From the NCBI RefSeq assembly GCF_017833295.1, contig NZ_JAFIBW010000001.1, positions 1,798,001 through 1,862,000 of the forward strand: DNA of 64,000 nucleotides. The letters are read 5' to 3'. The stretch comes from Methylobacterium sp. PvR107 (GTDB lineage: Bacteria > Pseudomonadota > Alphaproteobacteria > Rhizobiales > Beijerinckiaceae). The stretch's first letter is position 1. Every line of letters begins with the position of its first letter. The translations under genes were made by a program, and so were the position numbers. Positions 34,946 through 44,213 of the stretch are shown piece by piece. Below the pieces are notes generated by a model. That model was not told where the DNA came from. It made no database searches and saw nothing but the letters and a program-made list of their open reading frames with translations.

Positions 34946-36128
34946 ACCACGTGCGGATCTGCCGGTCGCAGGGGCGGGAGACCTTCGTGCCGCTGGCCCA
35001 CCCGCCTGGCCATGCCCAGGTCGACTTCGGCGAGGCGGTGGCCACGATCGGCGGCGTGCGTCGCAAGATCCATTTCTTCTGCATGGACCTGCCGCACTCC
35101 GACGCCTGCTTCGTGAAGGCATATCCGCGGGAGACCACCGAGGCGTTCCTCGACGGGCACGTCGCCGCCTTCGCCTTCTTCACGGGCGTGCCGCTGTCGA
35201 TCCTGTACGACAACACGAAGATCGCGGTCGCCAAGATCTGCGGTGACGGGCAGCGCGAGCGCACGCGCGCCTTCACCGAGTTGGTGAGCCACTACCTGTT
35301 CCGCGACCGCTTCGGCCGTCCGGGCAGGGGCAACGACAAGGGCAAAGTCGAAGGGCTGGTCAAGTTCGCCCGGTCCAACTTCATGACCCCGGCTCCGGAG
35401 GCCGCTTCGTTCGAGGCGCTGAACGCTGATCTGGAGCGACGCTGCCGAGTCCGGCAGGATGAGTGTGCCGGTCGGTCTGCCGAGCTCATCGGTACGCGGC
35501 TCGTGGCCGACCGTGCGGTCCTGCGCGCCCTGCCGGCGGTCCCGCTGGAGCCGTGCGAGAAGCGGGCTGGTCGTGTCTCCTCGACCGCGCTGGTGCGCTA
35601 TCACGGCAACGACTACTCGGTGCCCACCGCCTACGGCTTCCGGGATGTGCTTGTGAAGGGCTTCGTCGACGAGGTCGTGATCCTGTGCGGCGGGATCGAG
35701 ATCGCCCGGCACGAACGCAGCTACGGCACCGGCGTGTTCGTCTCCGAGCCGCTGCACTACCTCGCGCTGATCGAGACCAAGCCGAACGCCCTCGACCAAG
35801 CGGCGGCCCTCCAGGACTGGGATCTGCCCGAGGTGTTCCAGCACCTGCGCCATCTCCTGGAGGCGCGCATGGGCAACCGGGGCAAGCGCGAGTTCATCCA
35901 GGTGCTGCGTCTGATGGAGGCGATGCCCAAGGACGTGGTGGCCGCAGCCGTCACGGAGGCGATCCGGCTCGGGGCGATCGGCTTCGATGCGGTCAAGCTG
36001 ATTGCGCTGGCCCGACTTGAGCACCGACCGCCCCGGCTCGACCTGGCAGCCTATCCGCACCTGCCCAGAACCACGGTGCGGACCACCGTGGCCGCCGACT
36101 ATGCCGTGCTGGTGCCGGAGGTGGCCGC

Positions 36129-36971
36129 ATGAGCCCGGCGCGCGACGAGACCACGCCGGGCGTCCTGCTGGCTCACCACCTCAAGCAGCTCAAGCTACCC
36201 ACGGTGCTGCGCGAGTACGACAAGGTTGCCCGCGAGTGCGCCCAGGGCGGCCTGGACCACCCGCGCTACCTGTTGCGGCTGGTTGAACTGGAGCTGATCG
36301 ACCGTGAGCGGCGCATGGTCGAGCGCCGCATCCGGGCGGCGCGCTTCCCGGCGGTGAAGAGCCTCGACACGTTCGACTTCGCCGCGATCCCGAGCCTGAA
36401 CAAGATGCTCGTGCTGGAGCTGGCCCGCTGTGGCTACATCCTCGGCCGGGAGAACGTCATCACACTTGGCAACTCGGGCACTGGCAAGACCCACATCGCC
36501 TTGGCTCTCGGCTTGGCGGCTTGCCAGAAGGGCTTCTCGGTCACGTTCACCACCGCGGCCTCGCTGGTCAACCAACTCTTGGAGGCGCGCGACGAGCGTC
36601 GTCTGCTCCGGCTTCAGCGTGAGCTGGCCGCGGCGAAGCTCCTGATCGTCGACGAACTCGGCTACGTGCCGCTGTCCTCGACGGGAGCGGAGTTGCTGTT
36701 TGAGGTCTTCTCGCAGCGCTACGAGCGTGGCTCGACCGTGGTGACCTCGAACCTCCCGTTTGAGGACTGGACGTCAGTTCTGGGCTCGGAGCGGCTGACC
36801 GGCGCGCTGCTCGACCGGCTGACACACCACGTCAGCATCCTGAGCCTGAACGGCGACAGCTACCGCCTCAAAACTTCCCGCAGCCGGCGCGGCCGGGCCG
36901 AAGGGGCGGAGCAAAACCAGACCACCGCCGATCCTCACGACCCCGAGACGGGCGAGATCCCGCCGGCCTGA
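36129..36971 (+). CDS. istB: IS21-family helper ATPase IstB
   Basis: 280 residues, AAA+ DnaC-like. Walker A GNSGTGKTHIALALG, Walker B LLIVDELGYVPLS, sensor region STVVTSNLPFEDW and C-terminal RLTHHVSILSLNGDSYRLK are all present. It selects target DNA for IstA. Its ATG overlaps the istA stop. Intact. Confidence 0.95.
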   Translation: MSPARDETTPGVLLAHHLKQLKLPTVLREYDKVARECAQGGLDHPRYLLRLVELELIDRERRMVERRIRAARFPAVKSLDTFDFAAIPSLNKMLVLELARCGYILGRENVITLGNSGTGKTHIALALGLAACQKGFSVTFTTAASLVNQLLEARDERRLLRLQRELAAAKLLIVDELGYVPLSSTGAELLFEVFSQRYERGSTVVTSNLPFEDWTSVLGSERLTGALLDRLTHHVSILSLNGDSYRLKTSRSRRGRAEGAEQNQTTADPHDPETGEIPPA

Positions 36972-37254
36972 CCCTTACGATCGGGCCCCTTCTCCGTTCA
37001 GGCTGCACGTTGCCAGTGGCCTGATTTTGCTCCGCCACGGCGGCCTGGAATTGGTCCGCCCTTTACAAGCGTCCGTCCCGGCCACCCAGTGGACCAAATG
37101 ACGTTTAGGCACCAAATCCGAACGGGATGACGCACAGCCGCGAGTGCGCCGTGGGCTTTCATGCGCAACCGTCAGAAAGCAAACCGGCTTAAATCGTGCC
37201 AACCCAGTCGACGAAGCTTCCCGGCCGGATACCAGATTGCAGACATCGTAGATC

Positions 37255-37890
37255 CTACCCGACCAGCACGACGGCCTTGCGCAAGTAGGATGGACGCTCG
37301 ATCTCCTCGACGATGAAGTGCGCGACGTCAGCCCGGGAGATCAGTCCGTTGCACCACGAGGACGGGTCGGAAAGGACCTTGTAGCGCCCGGACGCCGACC
37401 CGGTTGTAAGAACGCCAGGCCTGACAAAGGTCCAGTCGAGGCCACTCTTGCGGATGCGCATTTCCTGCACGTCTTTGTCGTCGTAGGCCCGTCCGAAGAC
37501 GAGGCGGAACGGAACGCGTTGAAGGAAGCCGATCGCCTGCCGACTGTCGCCCGTGCCGAAGCCCGTGACTGCGATGAGCCGGCGGACGCCCGCCTTCTCC
37601 ATGGCGGGGACCAGCACGCCGGTTGCGTTAGAGAACAGATTAACGGGACCAAGGAGATCCTTCATCGGAACGCCAAGAGCTTGAACGACCACGTTGACGC
37701 CTTCGAGGGCGGAGGCGACATCGACCGCGTTCAAGGCGTCGCCGGGAAAGCGCTCCAGGCCGGCGTCGCTCAGTGTCATGGCGGAAGCGGATCGGGCGAA
37801 GGCTCGCACGCGATGCCCCGCCGCCAAGGCCGCCTTGACGGTCTCAAGGCCGATGCCGTTGGTGGCTCCGATGACGAGGACGTGGGCCAT
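37255..37890 (-). CDS. NAD(P)-binding oxidoreductase (atypical SDR, NmrA-like)
   Basis: 211 residues. The N-terminal Rossmann motif is VLVIGATNGIGLETVKAAL; further SDR5-type features are GDALNAVDVASALEGVNVVV, RRLIAVTGFGTGDSR and SGLDWTFVRPGVLTTG. The YxxxK dyad of classical SDRs is absent, as usual for this atypical group. First gene after the IS21 element. Substrate unknown. Confidence 0.85.
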   Translation of the reverse strand: MAHVLVIGATNGIGLETVKAALAAGHRVRAFARSASAMTLSDAGLERFPGDALNAVDVASALEGVNVVVQALGVPMKDLLGPVNLFSNATGVLVPAMEKAGVRRLIAVTGFGTGDSRQAIGFLQRVPFRLVFGRAYDDKDVQEMRIRKSGLDWTFVRPGVLTTGSASGRYKVLSDPSSWCNGLISRADVAHFIVEEIERPSYLRKAVVLVG

Positions 37891-38004
37891 GTGCTTCCTA
37901 CATTAAGTCAGGTGCGACTAGCCCCGACGCAGCGCGGCCGCGCCATGCGGCCGTTTGACCTTGGCACACGCGATCTCGGATGGATCGCCGCCCGCCATTC
38001 ACGG

Positions 38005-39285
38005 TCACACCGTGGGGCTGGGAAGGGTCAGGTCCAGCTGCGCACTCTCTGTGTCCCGTCCCATCCTGCGGTCGAGGACGCGAAGGACCGGCGTGACGGT
38101 GACGCCGTGCAGGAGGATCGAGATGAGCACCGTCAGCCCGGCCGTGGCCCAAAGGAGATCCGTCTCCTCGAAGACGGCATGACCGGTAGCGAACGCGAGG
38201 TAGTAGATCGTCCCCAACCCACGGATACCGAAGAAGCTCACGACGGCACGGTCCTCGGTGGATCGCCCGCTTCCGAGCAGTCCGACCCAACAACACAAGG
38301 GTCGCGCGACGAGAAGCGCTAGCAGGGCGAAGGCAACGGCCGGCCAGGTCAAGGCACGGAGCAACCCGCCGCTGACGAGCACCGCCCCGAACCCGATGAG
38401 CAGCACCATCATCAGAAGGCGTTCGAGTTCCTCGGCGTAGTCGTGCATCTTGCGATGGTATTCATGGCCGCGACTGGATGCACGCAGCGCAAGGGCCGCC
38501 GCGAAGACGCCGATGAAACCGTATCCGTCAAGAATCTGGACGCATCCATAGGCGATGCAGGTCACACCGAGCGCCACGAAGCCGTCTCCGGTGCGGGAAA
38601 GCTTCGACAGGTTCGGCAGGTGAAACATCAGCCATCCCAACGCTTGGCCGACCGCCGCGCCGAAAACGGCCCCCACGGCGATCTTCCAGAGCACGTCGAT
38701 CGCAAGCCAATGCGACCACGACAATCCGGCAAGACCGCCACCGGCGAGGCCAATGGCGAGGTTCACGAAGGGAAAGGCCAAGCCGTCGTTGAGCCCTGCC
38801 TCCGAGGTCAGGGCGAATCGCGGCTCGTCCTCATGGTCCTCGTCGGGATGACCAACCTGAACGTCGGAAGCCAAGACCGGATCCGTCGGAGCCAAGGACG
38901 ACGCGAGGAGCAGTGCCGACGCGAGACCAAGCCCAAGCAGGGTCGATCCCAGCACGGTCAAGGCGAGGATCGTCAGCGGCATGCCAATGCCGAGGAGCCG
39001 CCACGTCACCGACCAGGTTCGCCATCCGAACAGGCGGTCGATCTTGAGGCCTGCTCCCATCAACGAGATGACGACCACGGCCTCGGTGGCATGCTCGATC
39101 AGCTTGGCGTGGGAGCCGGGATGGGGTGTGATTTCCGCGACCACCGGGATGGTCGACAAGGCCGCGCCGATGCCGACGCAGCAGATGGGCAGCGAAAGAG
39201 GCAGCGCCCGGAGCACCATCGGCAACCAAGCCGTCAGAAGCACCAGGACACCGAACCCGGCGGCGACGAAGACATAGGTTTCCAT
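38005..39285 (-). CDS. Cation:proton antiporter (CPA1-type)
   Basis: 426 residues with about twelve membrane segments. The ion-binding helix reads LTSEAGLNDGLAFPFV with the Asn-Asp pair of electrogenic-type antiporters, preceded by LAPTDPVLASDVQVG and followed by GIRGLGTIYYLAFA, all hallmarks of NhaP/CPA1 exchangers. It lacks a C-terminal regulatory domain. Probably exchanges Na+ or K+ for H+. Confidence 0.9.
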   Translation of the reverse strand: METYVFVAAGFGVLVLLTAWLPMVLRALPLSLPICCVGIGAALSTIPVVAEITPHPGSHAKLIEHATEAVVVISLMGAGLKIDRLFGWRTWSVTWRLLGIGMPLTILALTVLGSTLLGLGLASALLLASSLAPTDPVLASDVQVGHPDEDHEDEPRFALTSEAGLNDGLAFPFVNLAIGLAGGGLAGLSWSHWLAIDVLWKIAVGAVFGAAVGQALGWLMFHLPNLSKLSRTGDGFVALGVTCIAYGCVQILDGYGFIGVFAAALALRASSRGHEYHRKMHDYAEELERLLMMVLLIGFGAVLVSGGLLRALTWPAVAFALLALLVARPLCCWVGLLGSGRSTEDRAVVSFFGIRGLGTIYYLAFATGHAVFEETDLLWATAGLTVLISILLHGVTVTPVLRVLDRRMGRDTESAQLDLTLPSPTV

Positions 39286-39411
39286 AACGACTCAAACGAT
39301 TCCGGAATTGATTGTTCAATGAAACGACGTGCCCGCGACCATGGCGACGGGGCTGTATCGCTGCACCGACATCTCTCGAACGAGACCACCGTGTCAGGGC
39401 GGTGAGTGCCT

Positions 39412-39816
39412 TCAGGTCTCGCTGGCTCGGTCGTCGGTCCGTCGACGAGGCTTCCCCTCGTCGTCCAGTGCCACGTAGGTGAAGACCCCTTCGGTGACCT
39501 TATCCGGATTGCTCCCGGTACGGTCCCGGATCCAGGCTCCGATCCTGACACCCAACGATGTCTCACCACTTTCCTGCAGAGTGCAGTCGCAACTCACCTC
39601 GTCACCGAGGGCAAACGGCCGGAAGAAGCGCATCGCGTCGATGCGGACGGTCGCCACGCGGCCATTGGTTCGCTGGGCGTCGAAGGTGCCGCCAGCCAGA
39701 TCCATCTGCGAGACCGTCCAGCCTCCGAAGACGGCGCCAGCAGCGTTCGTGTCGCGCGGCATGGCGATGGTGCGCAGGTGCGGGCCATCGGGGACGCTCG
39801 GGAACGTATCGGTCAT
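39412..39816 (-). CDS. Acyl-CoA thioesterase, hotdog fold (YciA-like)
   Basis: 134 residues. LRTIAMPRDTNAAGAVFGGW carries the conserved catalytic Asn-Asp area and is followed by TVSQMDLAGG, VRIDAMRFFRPFALGDEVSC and VFTYVALDDEGKPR, as in YciA/BACH thioesterases. Hydrolyses acyl-CoA in the cytosol; chain-length preference cannot be read. It is 24 bp downstream of the HAD gene. Confidence 0.87.
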   Translation of the reverse strand: MTDTFPSVPDGPHLRTIAMPRDTNAAGAVFGGWTVSQMDLAGGTFDAQRTNGRVATVRIDAMRFFRPFALGDEVSCDCTLQESGETSLGVRIGAWIRDRTGSNPDKVTEGVFTYVALDDEGKPRRRTDDRASET

Positions 39817-39840
39817 GTCTGACGCCCCACCCTTGTGCGT

Positions 39841-40515
39841 TCAGGTCCGCGACCCGACCAGTGGCGAGGTTTCATACTGGGCAAGAAGTTCGGCCGGGTC
39901 CTTGTAGGTCGCGATACAGCCGGCCTGCATGAGCTCCTCGGCCGTCCACCCGCCCGTGAGCAACCCAATCGTGCGGATGCCGGCCTTGCCGGCGGCCTCG
40001 GCATCGTAAGGCGTATCGCCGACGACGACGGCGTCCTGCGCTGCTATGTCGTCGAGGCGCTTCAGGGCGGCCTGGAAGATGTCCGGGTTCGGCTTGCTCT
40101 CCTCCGCGTCGTCCGACGACGTCTCGATGGCGATGAGCTCCTCGATGTCGGCGATCTTCTTGTAGGTCTTGAGCTCGTCGCCCTTGGCGGAGGAAGCCAG
40201 TGCGAGTTGCTTGCCGTCGGCCAGCAGGCGTTCGACGAGTGCCCGGACCTGCGGCAGGCCCTTGATGGTCGGCAGGTAGCGCTTCTTCAGGATCCCCGAA
40301 CGGTGCTCCTCCAGAGCGTCGCCTTTCTCGGCGATCTCAGCTTCCGACAGGAATACCGGCATCAGGAGGTCCCCTCCCTTGCCGATCTGCCTCCGCAGGT
40401 CCTCGAACGGGATGTCGTGACCGAAGTCCCGGAAGGCATCCTGCCAGGCACGGGCGTGCTGCGGAACCGAGTCGATCAGGGTGCCATCGACATCGAAGAT
40501 CACTGCGGTGGGCAT
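39841..40515 (-). CDS. HAD-superfamily phosphatase (phosphoglycolate phosphatase-like)
   Basis: 224 residues. The four HAD motifs are present: DVDGTLIDS (nucleophile and acid Asp), LALASSAKG, Lys in ESKPNPDIF, and VVVGDTPYDAEAA, with a helical cap domain between motifs one and two. Acts on a small phosphorylated metabolite, perhaps a sugar phosphate or phosphoglycolate. Confidence 0.88.
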   Translation of the reverse strand: MPTAVIFDVDGTLIDSVPQHARAWQDAFRDFGHDIPFEDLRRQIGKGGDLLMPVFLSEAEIAEKGDALEEHRSGILKKRYLPTIKGLPQVRALVERLLADGKQLALASSAKGDELKTYKKIADIEELIAIETSSDDAEESKPNPDIFQAALKRLDDIAAQDAVVVGDTPYDAEAAGKAGIRTIGLLTGGWTAEELMQAGCIATYKDPAELLAQYETSPLVGSRT

Positions 40516-40643
40516 AAGTCGCTTTCTTGTCTGTGTTGGGCAGCGGTGGACATTCGGGAGACTGCTGTCCTTTGCCTATTCGAGGCGCATGGCGCCCGTC
40601 GCCGGGTCTGAAGCGGGCCCGGCCGAAACGGTGGCGGCATCGA

Positions 40644-41114
40644 TCAGGCGTGTCGTCCCTCGACCTTGGTGTAGGTCCCGGACGAAACCTGCTCGGCGAG
40701 CTGCGCCTTGAAGTCGGCGATGCCGAGGACCTGGACGGGAGTGCCTGCGTCGTTCAGGAACTCGTAGAGGGCATCCTCGACGTTGCGGTTGCTGAAGAAC
40801 ACGATGGCGTCCTTGTTGCCGCCGCCTTCCATGTGCGGTTCGCCGTTCGCGGGCCCGGAGACGAAGCTGCCGGTAGGTCGTGTCTCCGTGTGGGTCCCGT
40901 CCTCGCGGTAGAACCGGAGCTCTCCCTGCATCACGAGCGTCACGTAGGGGCACTTGTGCCGATGGAGCATCACCTTCTGGTTCGACGCGAACTTGAACAC
41001 GACGTCGACGATGCGGTTGTCCTCGTCGACCTTGTAGACGAAGAACGCGATGTGTGGCAGCCAATCCAACGTCCGCCAAGTAATGTTGCTGTCATCGAAA
41101 ACGTAGTCCGACAT
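40644..41114 (-). CDS. Cupin-domain protein (acetylacetone-cleaving/dihydroxyacetophenone dioxygenase-like)
   Basis: 156 residues from ATG 41114, preceded by GGGAGGAG. A single cupin barrel with metal ligands in LHRHKCPYVTLVMQGELRFY (two His, Glu) and a second motif around ANGEPHMEGG. Proteins of this length and motif include metal-dependent C-C cleaving dioxygenases. It lies 76 bp downstream of a zinc alcohol dehydrogenase on the same strand. Substrate unknown. Confidence 0.75.
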   Translation of the reverse strand: MSDYVFDDSNITWRTLDWLPHIAFFVYKVDEDNRIVDVVFKFASNQKVMLHRHKCPYVTLVMQGELRFYREDGTHTETRPTGSFVSGPANGEPHMEGGGNKDAIVFFSNRNVEDALYEFLNDAGTPVQVLGIADFKAQLAEQVSSGTYTKVEGRHA

Positions 41115-41190
41115 CCGGTCTCCTCCCGCTCGTTTTGTTCGTTCGGGGCCGGGCACGACTGGCGCATGTGCACTGCCCCGTGGTCGTGTT

Positions 41191-42369
41191 TCAGCCGTGC
41201 GGCTTGAACACCACCTTCGTGCAGCTGTCTTTCTTGTCCCGGAACATGTCGTACAGGGCCGGGCCATCCTCCAGGTTCGTGGAGCGATGACTGATGATGA
41301 AGGACGGGTCGATCTCGCCGTTCTGGATGCGCTCCATCAGGGGCTTCATGTAGCGGACCATGTGGGTCTGGCCGGTCTTCAAGGTCAGACCCTTGTTCAT
41401 CAGGATGCCGAGGGCGACGGGACCGACCGGGCCCGCGAAGACGCCTGGCATCGAGACGTTGCCGCCGGGGCGGCAGGCCAGGATGGCCTGGTTGAGGGCG
41501 AACGGACGCTCCAGGCTAACGGTGTGCTCCATGATGGCCGAGGAGACCTTCTGTAGCGTGGTATCCGCCCCGTGCGACTCCATACCGACCGCCTCGATGA
41601 CCGAGTCCGGACCGAGCCCGTGGGTCATCTCCATGAGGGTGTCCTGCACGTTCTCCGTGGACAGATCGATGGTCTCGGCGCCGGCCTCCCGGGCCAGCGC
41701 GAGGCGCTCGGGAACGCTGTCGATGGAAATGACGCGCTTGGCGCCCAACATCAGGCAGCACTTGACCGCGAGCACGCCGACCGGACCGCAGCCCCAGATC
41801 GCCACGGTGTCCGCGGGACCGATGTCGCAGTGCTCGGCGGCCTGGTAGGCGGTCGGGAAGATGTCGCTGAGGAACAGGACCTGCTCGTCGGTGAGACCCT
41901 CGGGCACGACGATAGGGCCGACGTCGGCATAGGGCACCCGCAGGTACTCGGCCTGGCCGCCCGGGATGCCGCCGGTGAGATGCGAGAAGCCGAACAGTCC
42001 GGCGAGCGGATAACCGAAGACCTTGGCCTGCATCGCTCCGTTCGGGTTGGTGCGTTCGCAACAGCTCCAGTTGCCCCACTTGCACTGGCGGCACTCGCCG
42101 CAGCAGATGGTGAAGGGCACGACGATGCGGTCGCCGATCTTGAGCTTCTGATTGTCCCGACCGACCTCGATGACCTCACCCATGGTCTCGTGCCCGAGGA
42201 CGTCGCCGCACTCCATCGTGGGCATGAAGCCGCCCATGAGGTGGAGGTCCGAGCCGCAGATCGCGCAGGCTGTCACCCTGATGATGGCGTCACGACCATG
42301 CTCGATCTTCGGGTCCGGCACGGTGTCGCACGAGATTTTGCCTCGGCCCTGCCAAGTAAGTGCCTTCAT
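41191..42369 (-). CDS. Zinc-dependent alcohol/formaldehyde dehydrogenase (GSH-independent type)
   Basis: 392 residues from ATG 42369 (MKALTWQGRGKISCDTV is the usual family start; the open frame extends further upstream without similarity). Catalytic zinc motif CAICGSDLHLMGG, GHETMGEVIEVG, structural-zinc cysteines CCGECRQCKWGNWSCCE, and Rossmann segment VAIWGCGPVGVLAVK. The long form with the NPNGAMQ...FGYPLAGLFGFSHLTGG insertion is typical of the group containing glutathione-independent formaldehyde dehydrogenase. Likely oxidises formaldehyde or another short alcohol/aldehyde with NAD. Confidence 0.88.
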   Translation of the reverse strand: MKALTWQGRGKISCDTVPDPKIEHGRDAIIRVTACAICGSDLHLMGGFMPTMECGDVLGHETMGEVIEVGRDNQKLKIGDRIVVPFTICCGECRQCKWGNWSCCERTNPNGAMQAKVFGYPLAGLFGFSHLTGGIPGGQAEYLRVPYADVGPIVVPEGLTDEQVLFLSDIFPTAYQAAEHCDIGPADTVAIWGCGPVGVLAVKCCLMLGAKRVISIDSVPERLALAREAGAETIDLSTENVQDTLMEMTHGLGPDSVIEAVGMESHGADTTLQKVSSAIMEHTVSLERPFALNQAILACRPGGNVSMPGVFAGPVGPVALGILMNKGLTLKTGQTHMVRYMKPLMERIQNGEIDPSFIISHRSTNLEDGPALYDMFRDKKDSCTKVVFKPHG

Positions 42370-42784
42370 TTCGATGATCCCGCTGGAAAATATTGCGCTC
42401 AAAACCGTAGGAAAAACCATCCACGGTCGAGTGCTACGCATATGACAACCGACTGTTGGGTCGCTTGATCCCACGAAGGCCAATAAGAATTTCTGCGGAT
42501 GAGACCGACCGCTCGCCTTTCGGGACGCTGGCCCATCGTCCAAGGCGCCGCTTGCGAGTGTGTGGACACCGGGCCATCGCCGCTGGCTGCTTGGCGGCGG
42601 CGACGGGTTGCGACGATGGCAGCGGTCGACACGGGTCTGCCCCGCGTTTCGTGCTGCGGCGCAACATTCGATGCCGGGCACGGTTTGACTGACGCTAGCC
42701 TCGCATCGCCGCGTGAGGGACGGCATCCCAGCGCTCGCTCGTGGAGCCGGTTCGGAGGTGCTGCCATCCCTCCGGAGAACCACC
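42370..42784. other. 415-bp intergenic region
   Basis: Divergent promoter region for the alcohol dehydrogenase and a small exported-protein gene. The frame of the dehydrogenase stays open across most of it, but the translation is unlike any family. Nothing else seen. Confidence 0.35.
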
Positions 42785-43132
42785 ATGATGCGCCTGGTTG
42801 CCGCCGCCGTTCTCGCGACCCTTCCGCTTCCCGCCCTCGCATCGTCCTGCGCCGAGCAGATCGGCACCGTCGAGCGTCGCCTCGACAGCGCCGGGGCCGT
42901 TCAGGTCTCCGGCCTGATGGAGCGCCACGAGCTACGAACGGATTCGCCACGGGGCCTGACGACCGTCCGCGCCGGCTCCCCGAGCGATCCTTAAGCGGTC
43001 TCGACCGCCGACCACATCGCCGCCGCGCGAACCCTGATCGTCCGGGCGACCGCCGAGGACCGGGGCGGCGACAAGCGCGCCTGCGAGAATACGATGACCG
43101 CGGCGAAGGGCATGATCGGCGCCCTGCCGTAG
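42785..43132 (+). pseudogene. Small exported protein with one in-frame stop
   Basis: ATG 42785 has GGAG upstream and gives a signal peptide (MRLVAAAVLATLPLPALASS) and SCAEQIGTVERRLDSAGA. A TAA at 42992-42994 interrupts, after which the same frame continues as AVSTADHIAAARTLIVRATA and ends with a second stop at 43130. The two halves make one protein of about 115 residues with three cysteines. Single nonsense change; function unknown. Confidence 0.55.
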
Positions 43133-43344
43133 CTCGCGATCCGCATCATACTGGGCCGTCCCCGAAAGCATCTCGATGACATTGCGTCCCGGACCTACGT
43201 CGAGGGAGTCGAGCGAGCGGTCCTTTGATCGGCCCGGCGCCTTGGCACGCCGATACGGTAACAGGGCGGGAAGTCGCGCCGACGACCTGTTCGTGCCGTC
43301 GGGCTCCGGTCACGGCCCGCGGCTGACGGTCCAGCTGTTCGTGT

Positions 43345-43593
43345 TCAGAAGCGGAGGAAGTCGGAGTCAGGCGGAGGTGGCATGTTCCACCTGCATGACC
43401 ACACGAGGCCACCCTCTACAGCATCTGTGAGGACGCCAACCCCCGGCACGTCCGCCAAGAAGAGATCCATGGCGCGGCTGGCGGCCACGATTGCTTCGCT
43501 AACGCCGTGCGCCTCGATCGTCTCGGAGGCGATGTCGACGCTTCCGTGAGCCCGGCTCCGGGCTATGCGCAATCGATATTGCATTCGAATCAA
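43345..43593 (-). CDS. Small hypothetical protein
   Basis: 82 residues from ATG 43593 (or 79 from 43584). The pattern QYRLRIARSRAHG, IEAHGVSEAIVAASRAMDLF and GVLTDAVEGGLVWSCRW reads like a compact alpha/beta protein and has no antisense gene that would explain it. No family recognised. Confidence 0.4.
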   Translation of the reverse strand: MIRMQYRLRIARSRAHGSVDIASETIEAHGVSEAIVAASRAMDLFLADVPGVGVLTDAVEGGLVWSCRWNMPPPPDSDFLRF

Positions 43594-43814
43594 TAACTCA
43601 AGTTAGATATCTCTATTCGTGACATACATTACTATATAAAAATCACATTTTGGACATAAGATCAATATCCACAGAGGCTTATCAACCTTGGCCAGTGCGT
43701 AATACCACCGCTGGGCGCAACCTACAGCTTGCCACAACCGGAAGTCGCTTGATCGAGCGCGGCGACATCAGTATTGCTTTGCCGGGGAACGGCCCGGATA
43801 GGAGTATTTGGGCA

Positions 43815-44213
43815 ATGTATCCTATGCATAGTGTCGCATATAGTGGAAGGCCATCAGTTTTGATTGTCGACGATGAAATCATCGAGAGACATTCGACGGT
43901 TGAGTCGTTGAAAATTGCTGGATTTGAAACCGTTGATGTCTGCAATGTGGCCGAGGCTGTTTTCGCACTCGAAATGGTGAGCGGTATTCGTGTTGTACTC
44001 ACAGACATTGATCTAGGAGATAGTCTCGATGGGATCGTGTTGGCCGCTTGCGTAGACAGGCGCTGGCCCAGTGTCGGCATCATTATGACGTCTGGCAAGA
44101 TCGAACCCATGCCGGGGGATGTGCCAAGCCGGGCATGCTTCCTGCGGAAACCCTATTGCGAAGCGAGAATGCTGGCGACCGTGCGTGGGATGATCGAGCA
44201 GAGTGTGCCTTGA
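43815..44213 (+). CDS. Single-domain response regulator (REC)
   Basis: 132 residues from ATG 43815, chosen because AGGAG lies 10 bp before it; an in-frame ATG at 43650 would add 55 residues of no known kind. SVLIVDDEIIERHSTVESL holds the acidic pocket, VVLTDIDLGDSLDG the phospho-acceptor Asp, MTSGKI the Thr/Ser switch and FLRKPY the Lys. No output domain. Base composition is much more AT-rich than the surroundings (43590-43980), a sign of transfer. Confidence 0.82.
   Translation: MYPMHSVAYSGRPSVLIVDDEIIERHSTVESLKIAGFETVDVCNVAEAVFALEMVSGIRVVLTDIDLGDSLDGIVLAACVDRRWPSVGIIMTSGKIEPMPGDVPSRACFLRKPYCEARMLATVRGMIEQSVP

Larger units (their letters stand above)
33197..36132 (+). pseudogene. istA: IS21-family transposase IstA, split by an IS256-family insertion
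   Basis: The N-terminal part (33197 to 33517: MFAVEVYAAVRQFVFIEG, SRREAARVFGLSRETI) and the rest (34954-36132: RICRSQGRETFVPLAHPPGH, VDFGEA, SILYDNTKIAV, DYSVPTAYGFRDV) join in frame as KDHVRICRS when the insertion and one 8-bp duplication are removed. DDE residues are in the second part. An otherwise intact gene, so the insertion is recent. The final stop overlaps the istB ATG. Confidence 0.9.
33090..37067 (+). mobile_element. IS21-family element, interrupted by an IS256-family element
   Basis: Encodes istA and istB in the usual overlapping order. Outer ends are inverted repeats: TGTGTAGGGCGG at 33090 and the complement of TGTAAAGGGCGG ending at 37067, with internal repeat copies such as GGCCAGTGG/CCACTGGC near both ends. 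No target duplication is visible (GATGTCCGG left, AGCGTCCGTC right), and the flanking genes do not join. Without the nested element the length is about 2.54 kb. Confidence 0.85.

Noticed and set aside
43600..43650. TATA-rich stretch as a third Mo-box-like site
   Set aside because: It lacks the CG-bounded CGTTATA/TATATCG half-sites and fits general AT richness.
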